The notes under the pieces were generated by a model. It saw only the letters and a program-made list of their open reading frames with translations. It was not told the origin of the DNA and made no database searches. A program made the position numbers and the translations under genes. This document shows positions 9,686-20,321 of a stretch of 64,000 nucleotides of DNA, in pieces; the stretch's first letter is position 1; each line of letters starts with the position of its first letter. This DNA comes from CBDFLA01 sp965248915 (lineage in GTDB: Bacteria; Pseudomonadota; Alphaproteobacteria; M2410), in NCBI GenBank assembly GCA_965248915.1, contig OZ252216.1:1674001-1738000 (forward strand), written 5' to 3'.

Positions 9686-10810
9686 ATGTTTAGAAAGCGT
9701 GAGCCAAAAGAAAAACCAGTGGGACCTCGAATAAAGAGTTCCTATGTTTGGGCGTTTGTTATCTTCGTGGTTGTGGCGGGGTGGATGGCCTCTGGTCAAC
9801 TTGATCGCACCACTGGCCCTCAAAAATTAGCAACCAATGTTGAAGAACCTTCAGGCAACAAACTGTTTACAGTCCGCGGTGTCCGCTTGGAAGCAAAAGC
9901 CTATACACGAGAGCTCAACATTCGCGGTCGCACGGCAGCTTTGAGGAACGTACAGGTCCGCGCCGAAACCAGTGGCACCATCGCAGAACTTCCTATTGAA
10001 AAGGGAACGAAGGTCGTAAAGGGCGACATTCTCTGCCAGCTCGATATTGACGCGCGCGGCGCTCAAATGGCGGAAGCTCAAGCCTTGATGACCCAACGCA
10101 AACTCGAATGGCAAGCGTCAGATCGCTTAGCCAAACAAGGGCATCGCTCCAAAACCCAGGCCGCCGCATCGAAGGCGGCTTTTGAAGCAGCGAACGCCAA
10201 TTTTCGCTTGAAAGAAATTGAACTCGAACGCACGAAAATTCGCGCACCCTTCGATGGTATCTTCAATGAACGCAACGTCGAAGTGGGTGATTTCATTCAG
10301 CCCGGTCAATCATGCGGGGCTGTCGTTGACGAAGACCCCTTCTTGGTCGTGGCCGAAGTTTCCGAAAGGGACGTCGTGCGATTACGCATGGGTGACCCTG
10401 GGTCGGCTCAACTGATCTCCGGAGAGGAACTTGAAGGAAAAATCCGTTTCATCTCTTCTAGCTCCAGCCCGGAGACAAGAACATTTCGTGTTGAACTTGA
10501 AATTGCAAACCCAGACGGAGTTCTGCGAGACGGTGTTACGGCCGACGTCAGTTTTCCATTGAATTCAGTGTCAGCACACCTCGTCAGTCCGGCAATTCTT
10601 GGTCTTGATGCCGATGGCACTGTAGGTGTTCGAACGGTCAGCGACGAAGGCATTGTCTCTTTTGCGCCGGTTGAGATTGTTTCTGACACCATGGAGGGTG
10701 TCTGGATTTCAGGACTTCCCGACACGGTCACAATCATCACAGTCGGACAGGAACTCGTCGCGCCAGGTCAAAAGGTCAAAGTGATCCTTCAAAACCAAGC
10801 GGGTTACTAA
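9686..10810 (+). CDS. RND efflux periplasmic adaptor (membrane-fusion protein)
   Basis: HlyD/AcrA-type adaptor of 374 residues linking an inner-membrane RND pump to an outer-membrane channel. One N-terminal membrane anchor (about 20-36, no lipobox) is followed by a lipoyl half (PIEKGTKVVKGDILCQLD) and a short alpha hairpin (AQALMTQRKLEWQASDRL and its return helix). The second lipoyl half (RAPFDGIFNERNVEVGDFI) and the beta-barrel and membrane-proximal domains complete it. It lies between padR and the two permease genes, all on one strand with short gaps. No TolC-like gene is in the operon, so it must use one encoded elsewhere. Confidence 0.92.
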   Translation: MFRKREPKEKPVGPRIKSSYVWAFVIFVVVAGWMASGQLDRTTGPQKLATNVEEPSGNKLFTVRGVRLEAKAYTRELNIRGRTAALRNVQVRAETSGTIAELPIEKGTKVVKGDILCQLDIDARGAQMAEAQALMTQRKLEWQASDRLAKQGHRSKTQAAASKAAFEAANANFRLKEIELERTKIRAPFDGIFNERNVEVGDFIQPGQSCGAVVDEDPFLVVAEVSERDVVRLRMGDPGSAQLISGEELEGKIRFISSSSSPETRTFRVELEIANPDGVLRDGVTADVSFPLNSVSAHLVSPAILGLDADGTVGVRTVSDEGIVSFAPVEIVSDTMEGVWISGLPDTVTIITVGQELVAPGQKVKVILQNQAGY

Positions 10811-10852
10811 GGTGCAGTTGCGTTAATCGGTGGGTAGGTGGAGTAAAGCCAC

Positions 10853-13800
10853 ATGAACAGTATAATTGATGCAGCGATGAGCAGATCGCGCACGGTAATG
10901 ACATTCCTTGTCATTGGCGTGATTGCTGGCCTGTCCGCTTACATCAATATTCCCAAGGAAGCCCAACCCGACATTCAGGTCCCGTTTATCATGATCTCAC
11001 TGCCCTATCCGGGCATCTCGCCTGAGGACGCAGAGCGTCTACTGGTCAAGCCGATGGAAGTGCGTCTTAGGACCCTTGAGGGTCTCAAAGAGATGAGCTC
11101 ATACGGCGCGCCAAATCACGGCGGCATCTTCATGGAGTTCGACGTGGATATGGACGTCGATCAACTTTTGCTCGATGTCCGCGAAGAGGTGGACATTGCT
11201 AGAGCCGAAATCCCGCAAGAAGCCGAAGAGCCTATCGTGCGCGAGATGAACTTCGCCGAAGAACCGGTTGTCATCGCTTCGATCTACGGAGACGCGCCAG
11301 AACGCACGCTCTATCAATTGTCGCGCCAAGTGAAAGAAGATCTCGAAGCCTTGCCCCAGGTTCTCAAAGCCGACCTCATGGGTACACGGGAAGAGCTTCT
11401 TGAGATTGTCATCGATCCTGCAAAACTCGAGAGCTACAACGTCTCTCAACAGGAACTCCTCAACGCTGTCCAATTGAACAACCGCGTCGTTCCTGCCGGT
11501 GTGCTCGATAATGGTTACGGAAGTTTCAATGTCAAAGTTCCGGGATTGTTTGAAACAGCCCAAGACGTCTACAACCTTGCCATCAAATCTAGCGGCGACA
11601 GCGTCGTAGTTCTCTCTGATATCGCTGTAATTAAGCGAACCTTTAAGGATCGCGAAAGCTACGCATCTGTGAACGGTCAACGAGCGTTCGGGATTGCCGT
11701 GTCAAAACGCGTCGGCGAAAACATCATTGACACGACCGAAGAAGTTCGCCGCATCCTTGGAGAACACTCAGCGGCCTGGCCGGAAACCATTCAGGTCGAG
11801 TATTTGTTTGATGTTTCCAAATACATCCGCTCAAGGCTCGATGGTCTGCAAGCCTCAATTTTGACCGCCATTTCGCTCGTCATGATCATTGTAGTGGCGG
11901 CGCTCGGTTTGCGCTCCGCTGCCATGGTGGGTTTTGCCATTCCCGCCTCGTTCATGATTGCCTTCCTTATCATGTCGGTGCTTGGGTTCTCTGTGAACTT
12001 GATGGTCATGTTCGGCCTCGTTTTGGCCGTGGGGATTTTGGTCGACGGGGCCATTGTCGTGGTTGAATACGCGGACCGTAAAATGGCCGAGGGATTCGAC
12101 AAGCACGACGCCTATGGTATGGCGGCAAAACGTATGTTCTGGCCCATTATCTCGTCCACCGGGACCACCCTCGCCGCCTTCTTTCCAATGCTCTTTTGGC
12201 CTGGCGTCTCCGGCAAGTTTATGAGCTATCTGCCATACACATTGATTTTTGTCCTTTCAGCATCGTTGCTCGTCGCCTTGATCTTCTTGCCGGTTGTCGG
12301 AAGTATATTTGGCAAAACCGACGCCAAAAACGCTGCTACATTGAAAGCACTAGCAGCTGACGAACATGCCGAGGTTCGCGATCTGCCCGGTTTCTCCGGT
12401 TTCTATGCACGCCGCATTGATCGGATGATCAGAACACCCGGTCGATACATCGGCCTTGCTGTCGCGATTGTGGTCGGAGTCTTTATGGTCTTCGGGGCCG
12501 CCAACGTGAAGACTGAGTTCTTCATTGACGCCGATCCAGATCAAGCCACCGTTCAAATTCTCGCCCGTGGCAACTTCTCATCGGAAGAAAAATACCAATT
12601 GGTGAGAGAAGTCGAGAACATCATCCTCACCATTGATGGTGTTGAAGCGACATTTGCGGCGACCAACGAAGGCGGAATCCAACCTTCATTTGATGCACCA
12701 TCAGACATGGTTGGCAATGTATTTGTCGAGCTAAGACACTACACCGAACTCCCCTCCACGGGACGCGAAGTCCTTGACGTTATCCGGAAAAGGACAGCGG
12801 TTCTCCCTGGCATCGTTGTGATGGTCAATGAGCTGGAACAAGGCCCGCCCGTCGGCAAGGACATTCAAGTCGAGATGCGATCCGCATTCGGAGATCTAAT
12901 ACCAGCCGAGATTGCCAAGGTTCGACAATACATCGAGACGGAAGTCACGGGCTTGATCGAGTTTGCAGACTCGCGTCCCCTCCCCGGAATCGAATACGAA
13001 ATCGTTGTCGACCGCGAAAAAGCCGGTCGTTTCGGTGCCGACATCACAACCATTGGATCTTACGTTCAACTTGTCACGAATGGCATTCTGATAGGTAAGT
13101 ATCGCCCCGACGACGCGATCGATGAAGTCGACATTCGTGTGCGCTTTCCTTCATACGAGAGAAATTTCGATCAATTGGGCCAGTTGAAAGTCAGGACCGC
13201 CCGTGGACAGGTACCCATAACAAATTTCGTACAAGTCGTGCCGAAGCCAAAGGTAGATCAGGTCAATCGCGTCGACGGCAAACGCATGATGCGGGTGACA
13301 GCCAATACGAATCTTGGTTTCAATACCAACGATCAAATGAAGCAGATCATCAAGTGGGTGGAAACGGAGGCAAATGTCGACCCCCGCGTAAGCGTGAAGT
13401 TCCGCGGTGCCTCAGAGGAACAAGAAGAAGCCGGCGCATTCCTTTTTGTGGCAATGCTCGGCGCCCTCTTCTTGATGGCCGTAATCTTGTTGACCCAGTT
13501 CAACAGCTTCTACCACGCGGTTTTGATCCTCTCGTCGGTTATTCTCTCGACTGTAGGTGTCATGCTTGGGATCGTAATTACCGGCCAAAAGTTCTCAATC
13601 ATCATGACCGGGACCGGGATTGTCGCACTCGCGGGCATTGTCGTGAACAACAACATTGTCTTGATCGACACGTTCCAGCGCATGATCCGAGACGGCTATG
13701 AGATAGGCGACGCCATTGTTCACACTGCGGTACAGCGACTGCGTCCGATTCTCTTGACCACGATCACCACGATCTTTGGATTGTTGCCCATGGCATTCGC

Positions 13801-14044
13801 CATCAGCGTCGACTATTTCTCACGGTCGATTACCATCGGCGATCCGACGTCAATGTGGTGGGTACAACTGTCAACAGCGGTTTGTTTTGGGCTCGGGTTC
13901 TCGACCGTTCTGACGTTGTTCCTAACGCCTTGCTTGTTGATGGTGCCCGCAACCTTCAAGCACTTCTTCAAGTTCCTGTTTGTTCCATTCTTGAGCTTCT
14001 ACGACTGGATAGCTCGAAAACCGTCGGTCGTGCCAGGCGAGTAG
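10853..14044 (+). CDS. RND efflux transporter permease (first of a tandem pair)
   Basis: Inner-membrane proton-driven exporter of 1063 residues with the full RND plan: TM1 (about 12-30), a large periplasmic loop, TM2-6, a second loop, TM7-12. The opening RTVMTFLVIGVIAG and IPKEAQPDIQVP motifs are clear. In TM4 the AcrB-type Asp-Asp pair reads VDGAIVVVEYADRK: Asp398 is kept but its partner is Gly399, with a Glu nearby. The TM10 lysine region reads VNNN (931-934). The proton relay therefore differs from AcrB and leans toward the heavy-metal (CzcA) pattern. It is 42 bases after the adaptor. The next gene is a close paralogue, suggesting a mixed trimer. Confidence 0.93.
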   Translation: MNSIIDAAMSRSRTVMTFLVIGVIAGLSAYINIPKEAQPDIQVPFIMISLPYPGISPEDAERLLVKPMEVRLRTLEGLKEMSSYGAPNHGGIFMEFDVDMDVDQLLLDVREEVDIARAEIPQEAEEPIVREMNFAEEPVVIASIYGDAPERTLYQLSRQVKEDLEALPQVLKADLMGTREELLEIVIDPAKLESYNVSQQELLNAVQLNNRVVPAGVLDNGYGSFNVKVPGLFETAQDVYNLAIKSSGDSVVVLSDIAVIKRTFKDRESYASVNGQRAFGIAVSKRVGENIIDTTEEVRRILGEHSAAWPETIQVEYLFDVSKYIRSRLDGLQASILTAISLVMIIVVAALGLRSAAMVGFAIPASFMIAFLIMSVLGFSVNLMVMFGLVLAVGILVDGAIVVVEYADRKMAEGFDKHDAYGMAAKRMFWPIISSTGTTLAAFFPMLFWPGVSGKFMSYLPYTLIFVLSASLLVALIFLPVVGSIFGKTDAKNAATLKALAADEHAEVRDLPGFSGFYARRIDRMIRTPGRYIGLAVAIVVGVFMVFGAANVKTEFFIDADPDQATVQILARGNFSSEEKYQLVREVENIILTIDGVEATFAATNEGGIQPSFDAPSDMVGNVFVELRHYTELPSTGREVLDVIRKRTAVLPGIVVMVNELEQGPPVGKDIQVEMRSAFGDLIPAEIAKVRQYIETEVTGLIEFADSRPLPGIEYEIVVDREKAGRFGADITTIGSYVQLVTNGILIGKYRPDDAIDEVDIRVRFPSYERNFDQLGQLKVRTARGQVPITNFVQVVPKPKVDQVNRVDGKRMMRVTANTNLGFNTNDQMKQIIKWVETEANVDPRVSVKFRGASEEQEEAGAFLFVAMLGALFLMAVILLTQFNSFYHAVLILSSVILSTVGVMLGIVITGQKFSIIMTGTGIVALAGIVVNNNIVLIDTFQRMIRDGYEIGDAIVHTAVQRLRPILLTTITTIFGLLPMAFAISVDYFSRSITIGDPTSMWWVQLSTAVCFGLGFSTVLTLFLTPCLLMVPATFKHFFKFLFVPFLSFYDWIARKPSVVPGE

Positions 14045-14082
14045 GACATCGCCAACGACCCGCTGCATACTGGTGAAAACCA

Positions 14083-17000
14083 ATGATGAAAATAATCGAT
14101 GCGGCACTCTCAAGATCTAGAACGGTCATGACATTTTTGGTCATATCGGTCCTGGCGGGTCTCTATGCATACATAGAAATCCCGAAGGAAGCCGATCCAG
14201 ACATTCAAGTCCCGTTTGTCATGATCTCCATGGTTTATCCGGGAATTTCGCCAGAGGATGCAGAACGTCTCCTAATCAAACCCATGGAGGTTCGGCTTCG
14301 AACCCTGGAAGGCCTGAAGGAACTACAGGCCTTTGCCGCCCCAGACTATGCAGGCATCTTTCTTGAGTTCGATCTCGATATGGATATGGACCAAGTCCTT
14401 ATTGAAGTTCGAGAAGAAGTGAGTATTGGCCGTGCTGACATTCCGCAAGACGCTGAAGAACCCATCGTCAATGAGCTCAATTTCGCTGAAGAACCGGTAA
14501 TCATTGCAGGTATTTACGGAGAAGTGCCTGAACGAACCCTCTACCAGCTCGCTCGTGCTGCCAAAGACGAACTTGAAGCAATCCCCACGGTACTGAAAGC
14601 CGACCTAATTGGCGCACGAGAAGAGCTATTGGAAGTTGTCATCGATCCTGCAAAGCTCGAGAGCTACAATGTCTCCCAAACCGAGTTGATCAACGCCGTA
14701 AGATTGAACAACAGAGTGGTTCCGGCCGGCACGATGGACACTGGAAAGGGCAGCTTCAATGTCAAGGTCCCGGGTCTATTTGAAACTGCCAGCGACGTTT
14801 ACAGTCTCGCCATAAAATCGAGCGGCGATGGTGTGGTGGTCCTCTCCGACCTTGCCGAAATCAAGCGAACGTTCAAAGACAGGCAAGGTTTCGCACGCGT
14901 CAATGGCAAACCCGCTTTTGGTCTAGCGGTCTCCAAGCGCGTCGGAGAAAATGTCATAGAAAACAATCAGGCGGTAAGAGACGCCCTTGCCACCTTGTCT
15001 GAAAGTTGGCCAGAGTCCATTCAGACAGAATTTATCTTCGATGTATCCAGGCTGATTGACGATGATTTGAGTTCGCTTCAAGCGTCAATTTTGACCGCGA
15101 TCTCCTTAGTTATGATCATCGTTGTTGCCGCTCTTGGAATACGGTCGGCTGCAATGGTTGGTTTTGCTATTCCCGCCTCATTTATGATCGCGTTCCTGTT
15201 TCTCTACCTTCTCGGCTTTACGGTGAACATGATGGTCATGTTCGGTCTCGTTTTGTCGGTGGGTATTTTGGTTGACGGTGCCATCGTCGTTGTCGAATAC
15301 GCTGATCGAAAGATGGCGGAGGGTCTACCCAAAAGGGAGGCATTTGGTATGGCCGCGAAACGCATGTTCTGGCCAATTGTCTCGTCGACCGGAACCACGC
15401 TCGCGGCGTTTGTTCCCATGCTCTTTTGGCCTGGGATCTCCGGCAAATTCATGAGCTACCTGCCCTTTACACTCATTTTCGTCTTGTCAGCTTCGCTCCT
15501 CGTCGCGCTAATCTACCTGCCAGTCGTCGGTAGCATTTTCGGAAAAACTGCCGCCGCAAACAAAGAAACCCTCAAAGCTATGTCTGAGGGGAAGCATGTC
15601 GACGTCAGGCAACTTTCCGGATTTTCCGGACGTTACGCGCGCACTGTTGATCGTATGATCAGACGGCCTGGTCGATATATTGGTTATGCGTGTTTGATCG
15701 TTCTTGGCGTCATTGTGGCTTTCACATTTGCCGACGTAAAAACCACCTACTTCATCGACGTAGACCCCAATGAAGCCACCGTTCAAATCATGGCGCGGGG
15801 CAACTACTCCGCCGAAGAAAAACACGTCATCGTCTCTCAAGTCGAAGATCTAATTCTTGATGTGGACGGCATTGCGTCAACATTTACTTCGACAAACTCT
15901 GGTGGCATGCAATCCATGGGACGCGGCGCACCAGCAGACATGATCGGCAACATCTTCTTCGAACTCACCCACTACAAAGAGCGTCGCTCGGGGAAAGTAA
16001 TTCTGGCCGAGGTTAGAGAACGTACGTCTAAACTTCCCGGCATCAAGATCCAAGTCAACGAGATGGAACATGGGCCTCCGGTTGGAAAAGACGTTCAAAT
16101 TGAACTCCAGAGCGCCTTTGGCGATCTGCTCATTCCAGCGGCTACGGAGATACGACACCACCTAGAGGGTAATGTCGAAGGACTGATTGAGATTGAGGAC
16201 ACGCGCCCCCTTCCGGGCATCGAGTACGAAATATTGGTGGATCGTGAGAAAGCCGGGCGATTTGGCGCTGATATCACCACCATCGGCTCATACGTCCAAT
16301 TGATAACCAACGGAATACTCATCGGCAAATATCGGCCCGACGACGCCATTGATGAAGTGGACATTCGGGTCCGTTTCCCAAGTTTTGAACGTCACTTCGA
16401 CCAGCTTGGACAATTGAAAATACGAACGTCAAAGGGCCACGTTCCGATGTCAAACTTTGTCAGCATCCTGGCCAAACCCAAAATTGACCAAGTCAATCGC
16501 ATTGACGGCAAGCGCATCATTCGGATCACAGCCAATTCTGACCTTGGATTCAACTCCAATCAGCAAATCAACAAAATCAGCCAGTGGATCAAAAATGACG
16601 CCAATTTGGATCCACGCATTTCCGTGAAATTCGCAGGCGCAAGTGAAGAGCAAGCCGAATCCGCATCCTTCCTTTCCGTCGCCATGTTGGCAGCGCTCTT
16701 TCTCATGGCGATTATACTGCTCACTCAGTTCAACAGTTTCTACCATTCAACGCTGATCCTCTCCTCTGTCATTCTGTCAACGGTTGGAGTGCTTTTGGGT
16801 CTCATCGTTACAGGCCAGGACTTTTCGGTCATCATGTCAGGCACTGGTGTCGTCGCGTTAGCAGGCATCGTAGTCAACAACAACATCGTACTCATCGATA
16901 CATTTCAACGAATGATGAGAGATGGATATGACATTGCAGATGCCATCGTCCATACGGCGGTTCAGAGAATGCGGCCTATTCTCTTGACCACGATCACCAC

Positions 17001-17271
17001 GATTTTTGGATTACTTCCGATGGCAATGGCCTTGCGTGTCGACTATATCGCTCGTGAGATCACATTGGGCGACCCCAATTCAATGTGGTGGATTCAGTTA
17101 TCGACCGCGGTATGTTTCGGACTTGGATTCTCGACCCTGCTGACCCTCTTCTTAACACCTTGCTTGTTGATGGTGCCTTCAAAACTCAAAGGAAGGTCCA
17201 AGGAAATCATCGCGACGGTGTTAACGAGAGGGAAAGATCTTGTGGCCAGATCAAAAAGACAAGGCAACTAA
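14083..17271 (+). CDS. RND efflux transporter permease (second of a tandem pair)
   Basis: A 1062-residue paralogue of the permease upstream, colinear throughout; by my count only 13 of the first 80 residues differ. It has the same altered relay (Asp398 followed by Gly, TM10 VNNN). The substrate-pocket and docking loops contain more changes than the membrane segments. Two permeases with one adaptor recall MdtABC, where MdtB and MdtC form a heterotrimer; the analogy is inference. The gene follows its twin by 38 bases and its 3' end overlaps the convergent ABC exporter gene by 4 bases, leaving no room for a terminator. Confidence 0.93.
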   Translation: MMKIIDAALSRSRTVMTFLVISVLAGLYAYIEIPKEADPDIQVPFVMISMVYPGISPEDAERLLIKPMEVRLRTLEGLKELQAFAAPDYAGIFLEFDLDMDMDQVLIEVREEVSIGRADIPQDAEEPIVNELNFAEEPVIIAGIYGEVPERTLYQLARAAKDELEAIPTVLKADLIGAREELLEVVIDPAKLESYNVSQTELINAVRLNNRVVPAGTMDTGKGSFNVKVPGLFETASDVYSLAIKSSGDGVVVLSDLAEIKRTFKDRQGFARVNGKPAFGLAVSKRVGENVIENNQAVRDALATLSESWPESIQTEFIFDVSRLIDDDLSSLQASILTAISLVMIIVVAALGIRSAAMVGFAIPASFMIAFLFLYLLGFTVNMMVMFGLVLSVGILVDGAIVVVEYADRKMAEGLPKREAFGMAAKRMFWPIVSSTGTTLAAFVPMLFWPGISGKFMSYLPFTLIFVLSASLLVALIYLPVVGSIFGKTAAANKETLKAMSEGKHVDVRQLSGFSGRYARTVDRMIRRPGRYIGYACLIVLGVIVAFTFADVKTTYFIDVDPNEATVQIMARGNYSAEEKHVIVSQVEDLILDVDGIASTFTSTNSGGMQSMGRGAPADMIGNIFFELTHYKERRSGKVILAEVRERTSKLPGIKIQVNEMEHGPPVGKDVQIELQSAFGDLLIPAATEIRHHLEGNVEGLIEIEDTRPLPGIEYEILVDREKAGRFGADITTIGSYVQLITNGILIGKYRPDDAIDEVDIRVRFPSFERHFDQLGQLKIRTSKGHVPMSNFVSILAKPKIDQVNRIDGKRIIRITANSDLGFNSNQQINKISQWIKNDANLDPRISVKFAGASEEQAESASFLSVAMLAALFLMAIILLTQFNSFYHSTLILSSVILSTVGVLLGLIVTGQDFSVIMSGTGVVALAGIVVNNNIVLIDTFQRMMRDGYDIADAIVHTAVQRMRPILLTTITTIFGLLPMAMALRVDYIAREITLGDPNSMWWIQLSTAVCFGLGFSTLLTLFLTPCLLMVPSKLKGRSKEIIATVLTRGKDLVARSKRQGN

Positions 17272-19181
17272 AGAACGTCTGCCGCTTCTTCCAGAGTCGC
17301 TTGTGCCTGCGCAGCTTCAAGCTGCCGGTTCCACATAGTGGCATACGCCCCATTCATGCCAAGAAGCTGTTCATGGGTTCCACGCTCTGCAATGTGGCCA
17401 CCATCCAAGACAATGATCTCATCCGCATGAACAACTGTCGATAGGCGGTGTGCAATGATAAGTGTCGTCCGATTGCGTGACACTTCATTGAGCGAGACCT
17501 GAATTTCTTTTTCAGTATGAGTATCAAGAGCGGACGTTGCCTCATCCAAGAGGAGGATCGGCGGGTTCTTGAGGATCGTTCGTGCAATGGCGACCCGTTG
17601 TTTTTCACCGCCAGAGAGTTTCAATCCGCGCTCACCAACGATGGTATCGTACTTCTGCGGTAGTCCAACGATGAAGTCATGGATGCGCGCCATGCGCGCC
17701 GCTTCAAAAACTTCTTCTTGGCTGGCATCAGGTCGGCCATAAGCAATATTGTAGTAGATCGTGTCGTTAAACAGGACGGTATCCTGAGGCACCACCCCGA
17801 TCGAAGATCGCAGCGAATCCTGAGTTACCTTCGAGATGTCTTGCCCATCAATAGTGATGCGACCGTCGACGATGTCATAAAACCGGAAGAGTGCTCGGGA
17901 GATCGTCGACTTACCCGCACCTGTTGGGCCAACGATCGCCAGCGTCTTGCCGCCATCCACTCGGAATGAGACACCCTTCAGAATCGGGCGATCCGCGTCA
18001 TAGTGGAAGGCCACATTCTCGAACGCAACATCGGAGTCAATGACTCTAAGGTCGGGCGCGCCAGGCGCGTCAACGACTTCTGGCGGAACTTCCATCGTTT
18101 TAAACATGCGGTCCATATCGACCAGGGATTGCTTGATTTCCCGGTAAACAAACCCCAGCATGCCAAGCGGCATCGCCAGCTGCAGCAAATACATCTGGAC
18201 CATGGTGAATTTGCCAACCGTCATCGATCCATCTTTGACGCCCATCGCCGCCAAAATCAACAGGGCTACAAACCCAGAACTAATAATCAACGCTTGACCA
18301 GCATTGAGTACAGCCAGTGACACATAAGAAGTCGCAGCCGCTTTCTCGTAACCACGCGCTGCCTGCTCGAAGCGCGCCGCTTCAACACTTTCATTGTTGA
18401 AGTATTTCACTGTCTCGTAGTTGAGAAGACTGTCAACGGCCTTGGTATTGGCTTCCGTATCGCGAGCATTCATCGTACGCCGAAACGACAAGCGCCATTC
18501 GGTCACCCAGAACGTGAACCAGACGTAAAGTGCCACGGTGACAAACATGGCCAGCGCAAACTCATAACCAAGCGCATACCAAAGAACGCCACAAGCAAGA
18601 ATGACTTCAAAGATCGTTGGAAAGATGTTGAACGCGGCAAACCGCAAGAGAAACTCAATCGCCTTTGTACCGCGGTCGATAACACGGGCAAGTCCGCCAG
18701 TACGGCGCTCCAGATGATATCGCAACGAAAGGGCATGCAAGTGCCTGAAAGTCTCAACAGACACATCTCTTTGCGCGTGAAACCCAGCGCTCGCAAACAA
18801 AGCATCGCGCAATTGCTGCAATCCATTTCCCGCAAACCGGACCAGTGCAAACCCGACAATCAGAGCGACGGGGATCGCGAGCGTCTGTGCCGACTCACCC
18901 CCGGTTTCAATCTGGGTCAACACATCAACCGCCGTCCCGAAGATGAACGGAACCGCCACCATCACCACCTTGCCGAGGATCAAGCAGACAGCCGCCGCTG
19001 CGATGCGAATTTTGAGATCGGCACGTCCCGCAGGCCACAAATAGGGCAGCAAACGGTTCAGGACCGCCCAATTGTCCTCTGAGGCGTCCTGCTCTTCCAG
19101 TTCTGCGGCTTCGGCAATGGGATCTCTGACAGTGGGCGCCGCGCTGGCATCCACCGGATCAGTGTTTGTGGTGTCGGTCAT
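17268..19181 (-). CDS. ABC transporter, Atm1/HMT1-type fused permease-ATPase
   Basis: Half-transporter of 637 residues that dimerises into an exporter. The N-terminal 50 residues are acidic and cytosolic. Six TM helices lie at about 60-350, with the Atm1-type QRDVSVETFRHLHALSLRYHLERRTGG segment early in the membrane domain. The ATPase has Walker A GPTGAGKST, signature LSGGEKQRVAIARTI, Walker B ILLLDEATSALD and the H-loop IIAHRLST. Bacterial Atm1 proteins export glutathione-linked metals or sulfur compounds, and mitochondrial Atm1 serves Fe-S assembly. The gene faces the RND operon (4-base overlap at the 3' ends) and probably stands alone. Confidence 0.92.
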   Translation of the reverse strand: MTDTTNTDPVDASAAPTVRDPIAEAAELEEQDASEDNWAVLNRLLPYLWPAGRADLKIRIAAAAVCLILGKVVMVAVPFIFGTAVDVLTQIETGGESAQTLAIPVALIVGFALVRFAGNGLQQLRDALFASAGFHAQRDVSVETFRHLHALSLRYHLERRTGGLARVIDRGTKAIEFLLRFAAFNIFPTIFEVILACGVLWYALGYEFALAMFVTVALYVWFTFWVTEWRLSFRRTMNARDTEANTKAVDSLLNYETVKYFNNESVEAARFEQAARGYEKAAATSYVSLAVLNAGQALIISSGFVALLILAAMGVKDGSMTVGKFTMVQMYLLQLAMPLGMLGFVYREIKQSLVDMDRMFKTMEVPPEVVDAPGAPDLRVIDSDVAFENVAFHYDADRPILKGVSFRVDGGKTLAIVGPTGAGKSTISRALFRFYDIVDGRITIDGQDISKVTQDSLRSSIGVVPQDTVLFNDTIYYNIAYGRPDASQEEVFEAARMARIHDFIVGLPQKYDTIVGERGLKLSGGEKQRVAIARTILKNPPILLLDEATSALDTHTEKEIQVSLNEVSRNRTTLIIAHRLSTVVHADEIIVLDGGHIAERGTHEQLLGMNGAYATMWNRQLEAAQAQATLEEAADVL

Positions 19182-19268
19182 GACAAAGGGTTATAGGCCT
19201 TTGACCCAGAAAGGAAAGGCCGAGGCCGGCGCGGTGTGAGCGTCAACACACTCTAGGCGCCCGTATTC

Positions 19269-20321
19269 CTAATGAAGAAGGTGGATTTCGTCATCAACCT
19301 CGATTTTCTTCGGGAGGTCGAAGATCTGGCCAGGATAGATCAAATTGGGATCACGGATCTGGGTTTGATTCGCGTCGTAAATGATTGTGTATTCAAAACC
19401 TGACCCGTAGACCCGGCGAGCAATGCGCCAAAGAGAATTTCCAGGTTGAACCACCATCCGCCCCCCGCCCTTGGCAACAGCCGCCAAAATGTCGGAAACT
19501 TCTGCGCGCTCAAACGGAACCTCAACGCGAGCCAGAACCCGACCATTGGCATCGATTTGATCGATGCGCAGCGAGTAGACACCGGCCGATATGGCGCTTT
19601 GAGGGCGAATGGTCCAATAACCGTCCTGATCAGCCCGCGCCTCACCGATAAGGGCATTGTCAGCGTAGGCACGTAAGATTGCGCCAGACTCTGATCGACC
19701 GGAAAGTACAACGGCACCGTCCTCATCATAGTCAATAATATCGAGTGAAAGCAGAAGACCCGTACTGTCGTGAGGAGATTGGAGAACACGGCTGGCTTCG
19801 CCCGTTTCGCCAAGAACAACCAGCGGCTTCTCACCGGGACGTTCTGGCACCGCGATGACCACGACCTGTTCTGACTTTCGTATTTCCCCAGACTTGGTGC
19901 GCATCTCAAGTGTTAACTCCTGAGCGCCTTCGCTGAGCGGCGTGTCGACATAGATGGCCCACTCGCCGTGCTGATCAATCTCAACTGTCGCAATTGGCTT
20001 GCCATTGGCGAGAACTGTGATTGTTCCGCCTGGCTCACCTCTACCTGCAATGACGGCCGTCCCCGTCGAATCGACACGAACGACATCAAAGGTCGGCAAT
20101 AGGGGGCCTTGGCGTTCCTTTTTGGTCTGTCGAACCAGACCATCATCAGTTTTTTTAAGAAGGTTTTCGACCCGTTCCGGCAGGCCTGCAGGTCCGCCGG
20201 TTCGATAGACAAAGAACGCGCCAATCGCCACCGCAACGAGCAGCAATACGGCGAAGATGGCGATGAGACGAGGCGACATACGTTTCTTGAGGTTTTTGAG
20301 GGTTACCCTGACCTTAATCAT
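19269..20321 (-). CDS. LysM domain protein with membrane anchor
   Basis: The 350-residue protein has a basic N-terminus, one membrane segment (about residues 17-37) and then a periplasmic part. Two Ig-like beta domains (about 85-165 and 185-280) show the repeated pattern of Gly-rich turns ending in a 'DxxGxW' strand (DQHGEWAIYVD; DQDGYWTIRP). The C-terminal LysM (about 290-340, VVQPGNSLWRIARRVYGSG) binds peptidoglycan. Proteins with this layout occur widely in alphaproteobacteria next to LOG genes. A structural envelope role is likely; no catalytic domain is visible. It is transcribed divergently from the LOG gene across 79 bases. Confidence 0.85.
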   Translation of the reverse strand: MIKVRVTLKNLKKRMSPRLIAIFAVLLLVAVAIGAFFVYRTGGPAGLPERVENLLKKTDDGLVRQTKKERQGPLLPTFDVVRVDSTGTAVIAGRGEPGGTITVLANGKPIATVEIDQHGEWAIYVDTPLSEGAQELTLEMRTKSGEIRKSEQVVVIAVPERPGEKPLVVLGETGEASRVLQSPHDSTGLLLSLDIIDYDEDGAVVLSGRSESGAILRAYADNALIGEARADQDGYWTIRPQSAISAGVYSLRIDQIDANGRVLARVEVPFERAEVSDILAAVAKGGGRMVVQPGNSLWRIARRVYGSGFEYTIIYDANQTQIRDPNLIYPGQIFDLPKKIEVDDEIHLLH

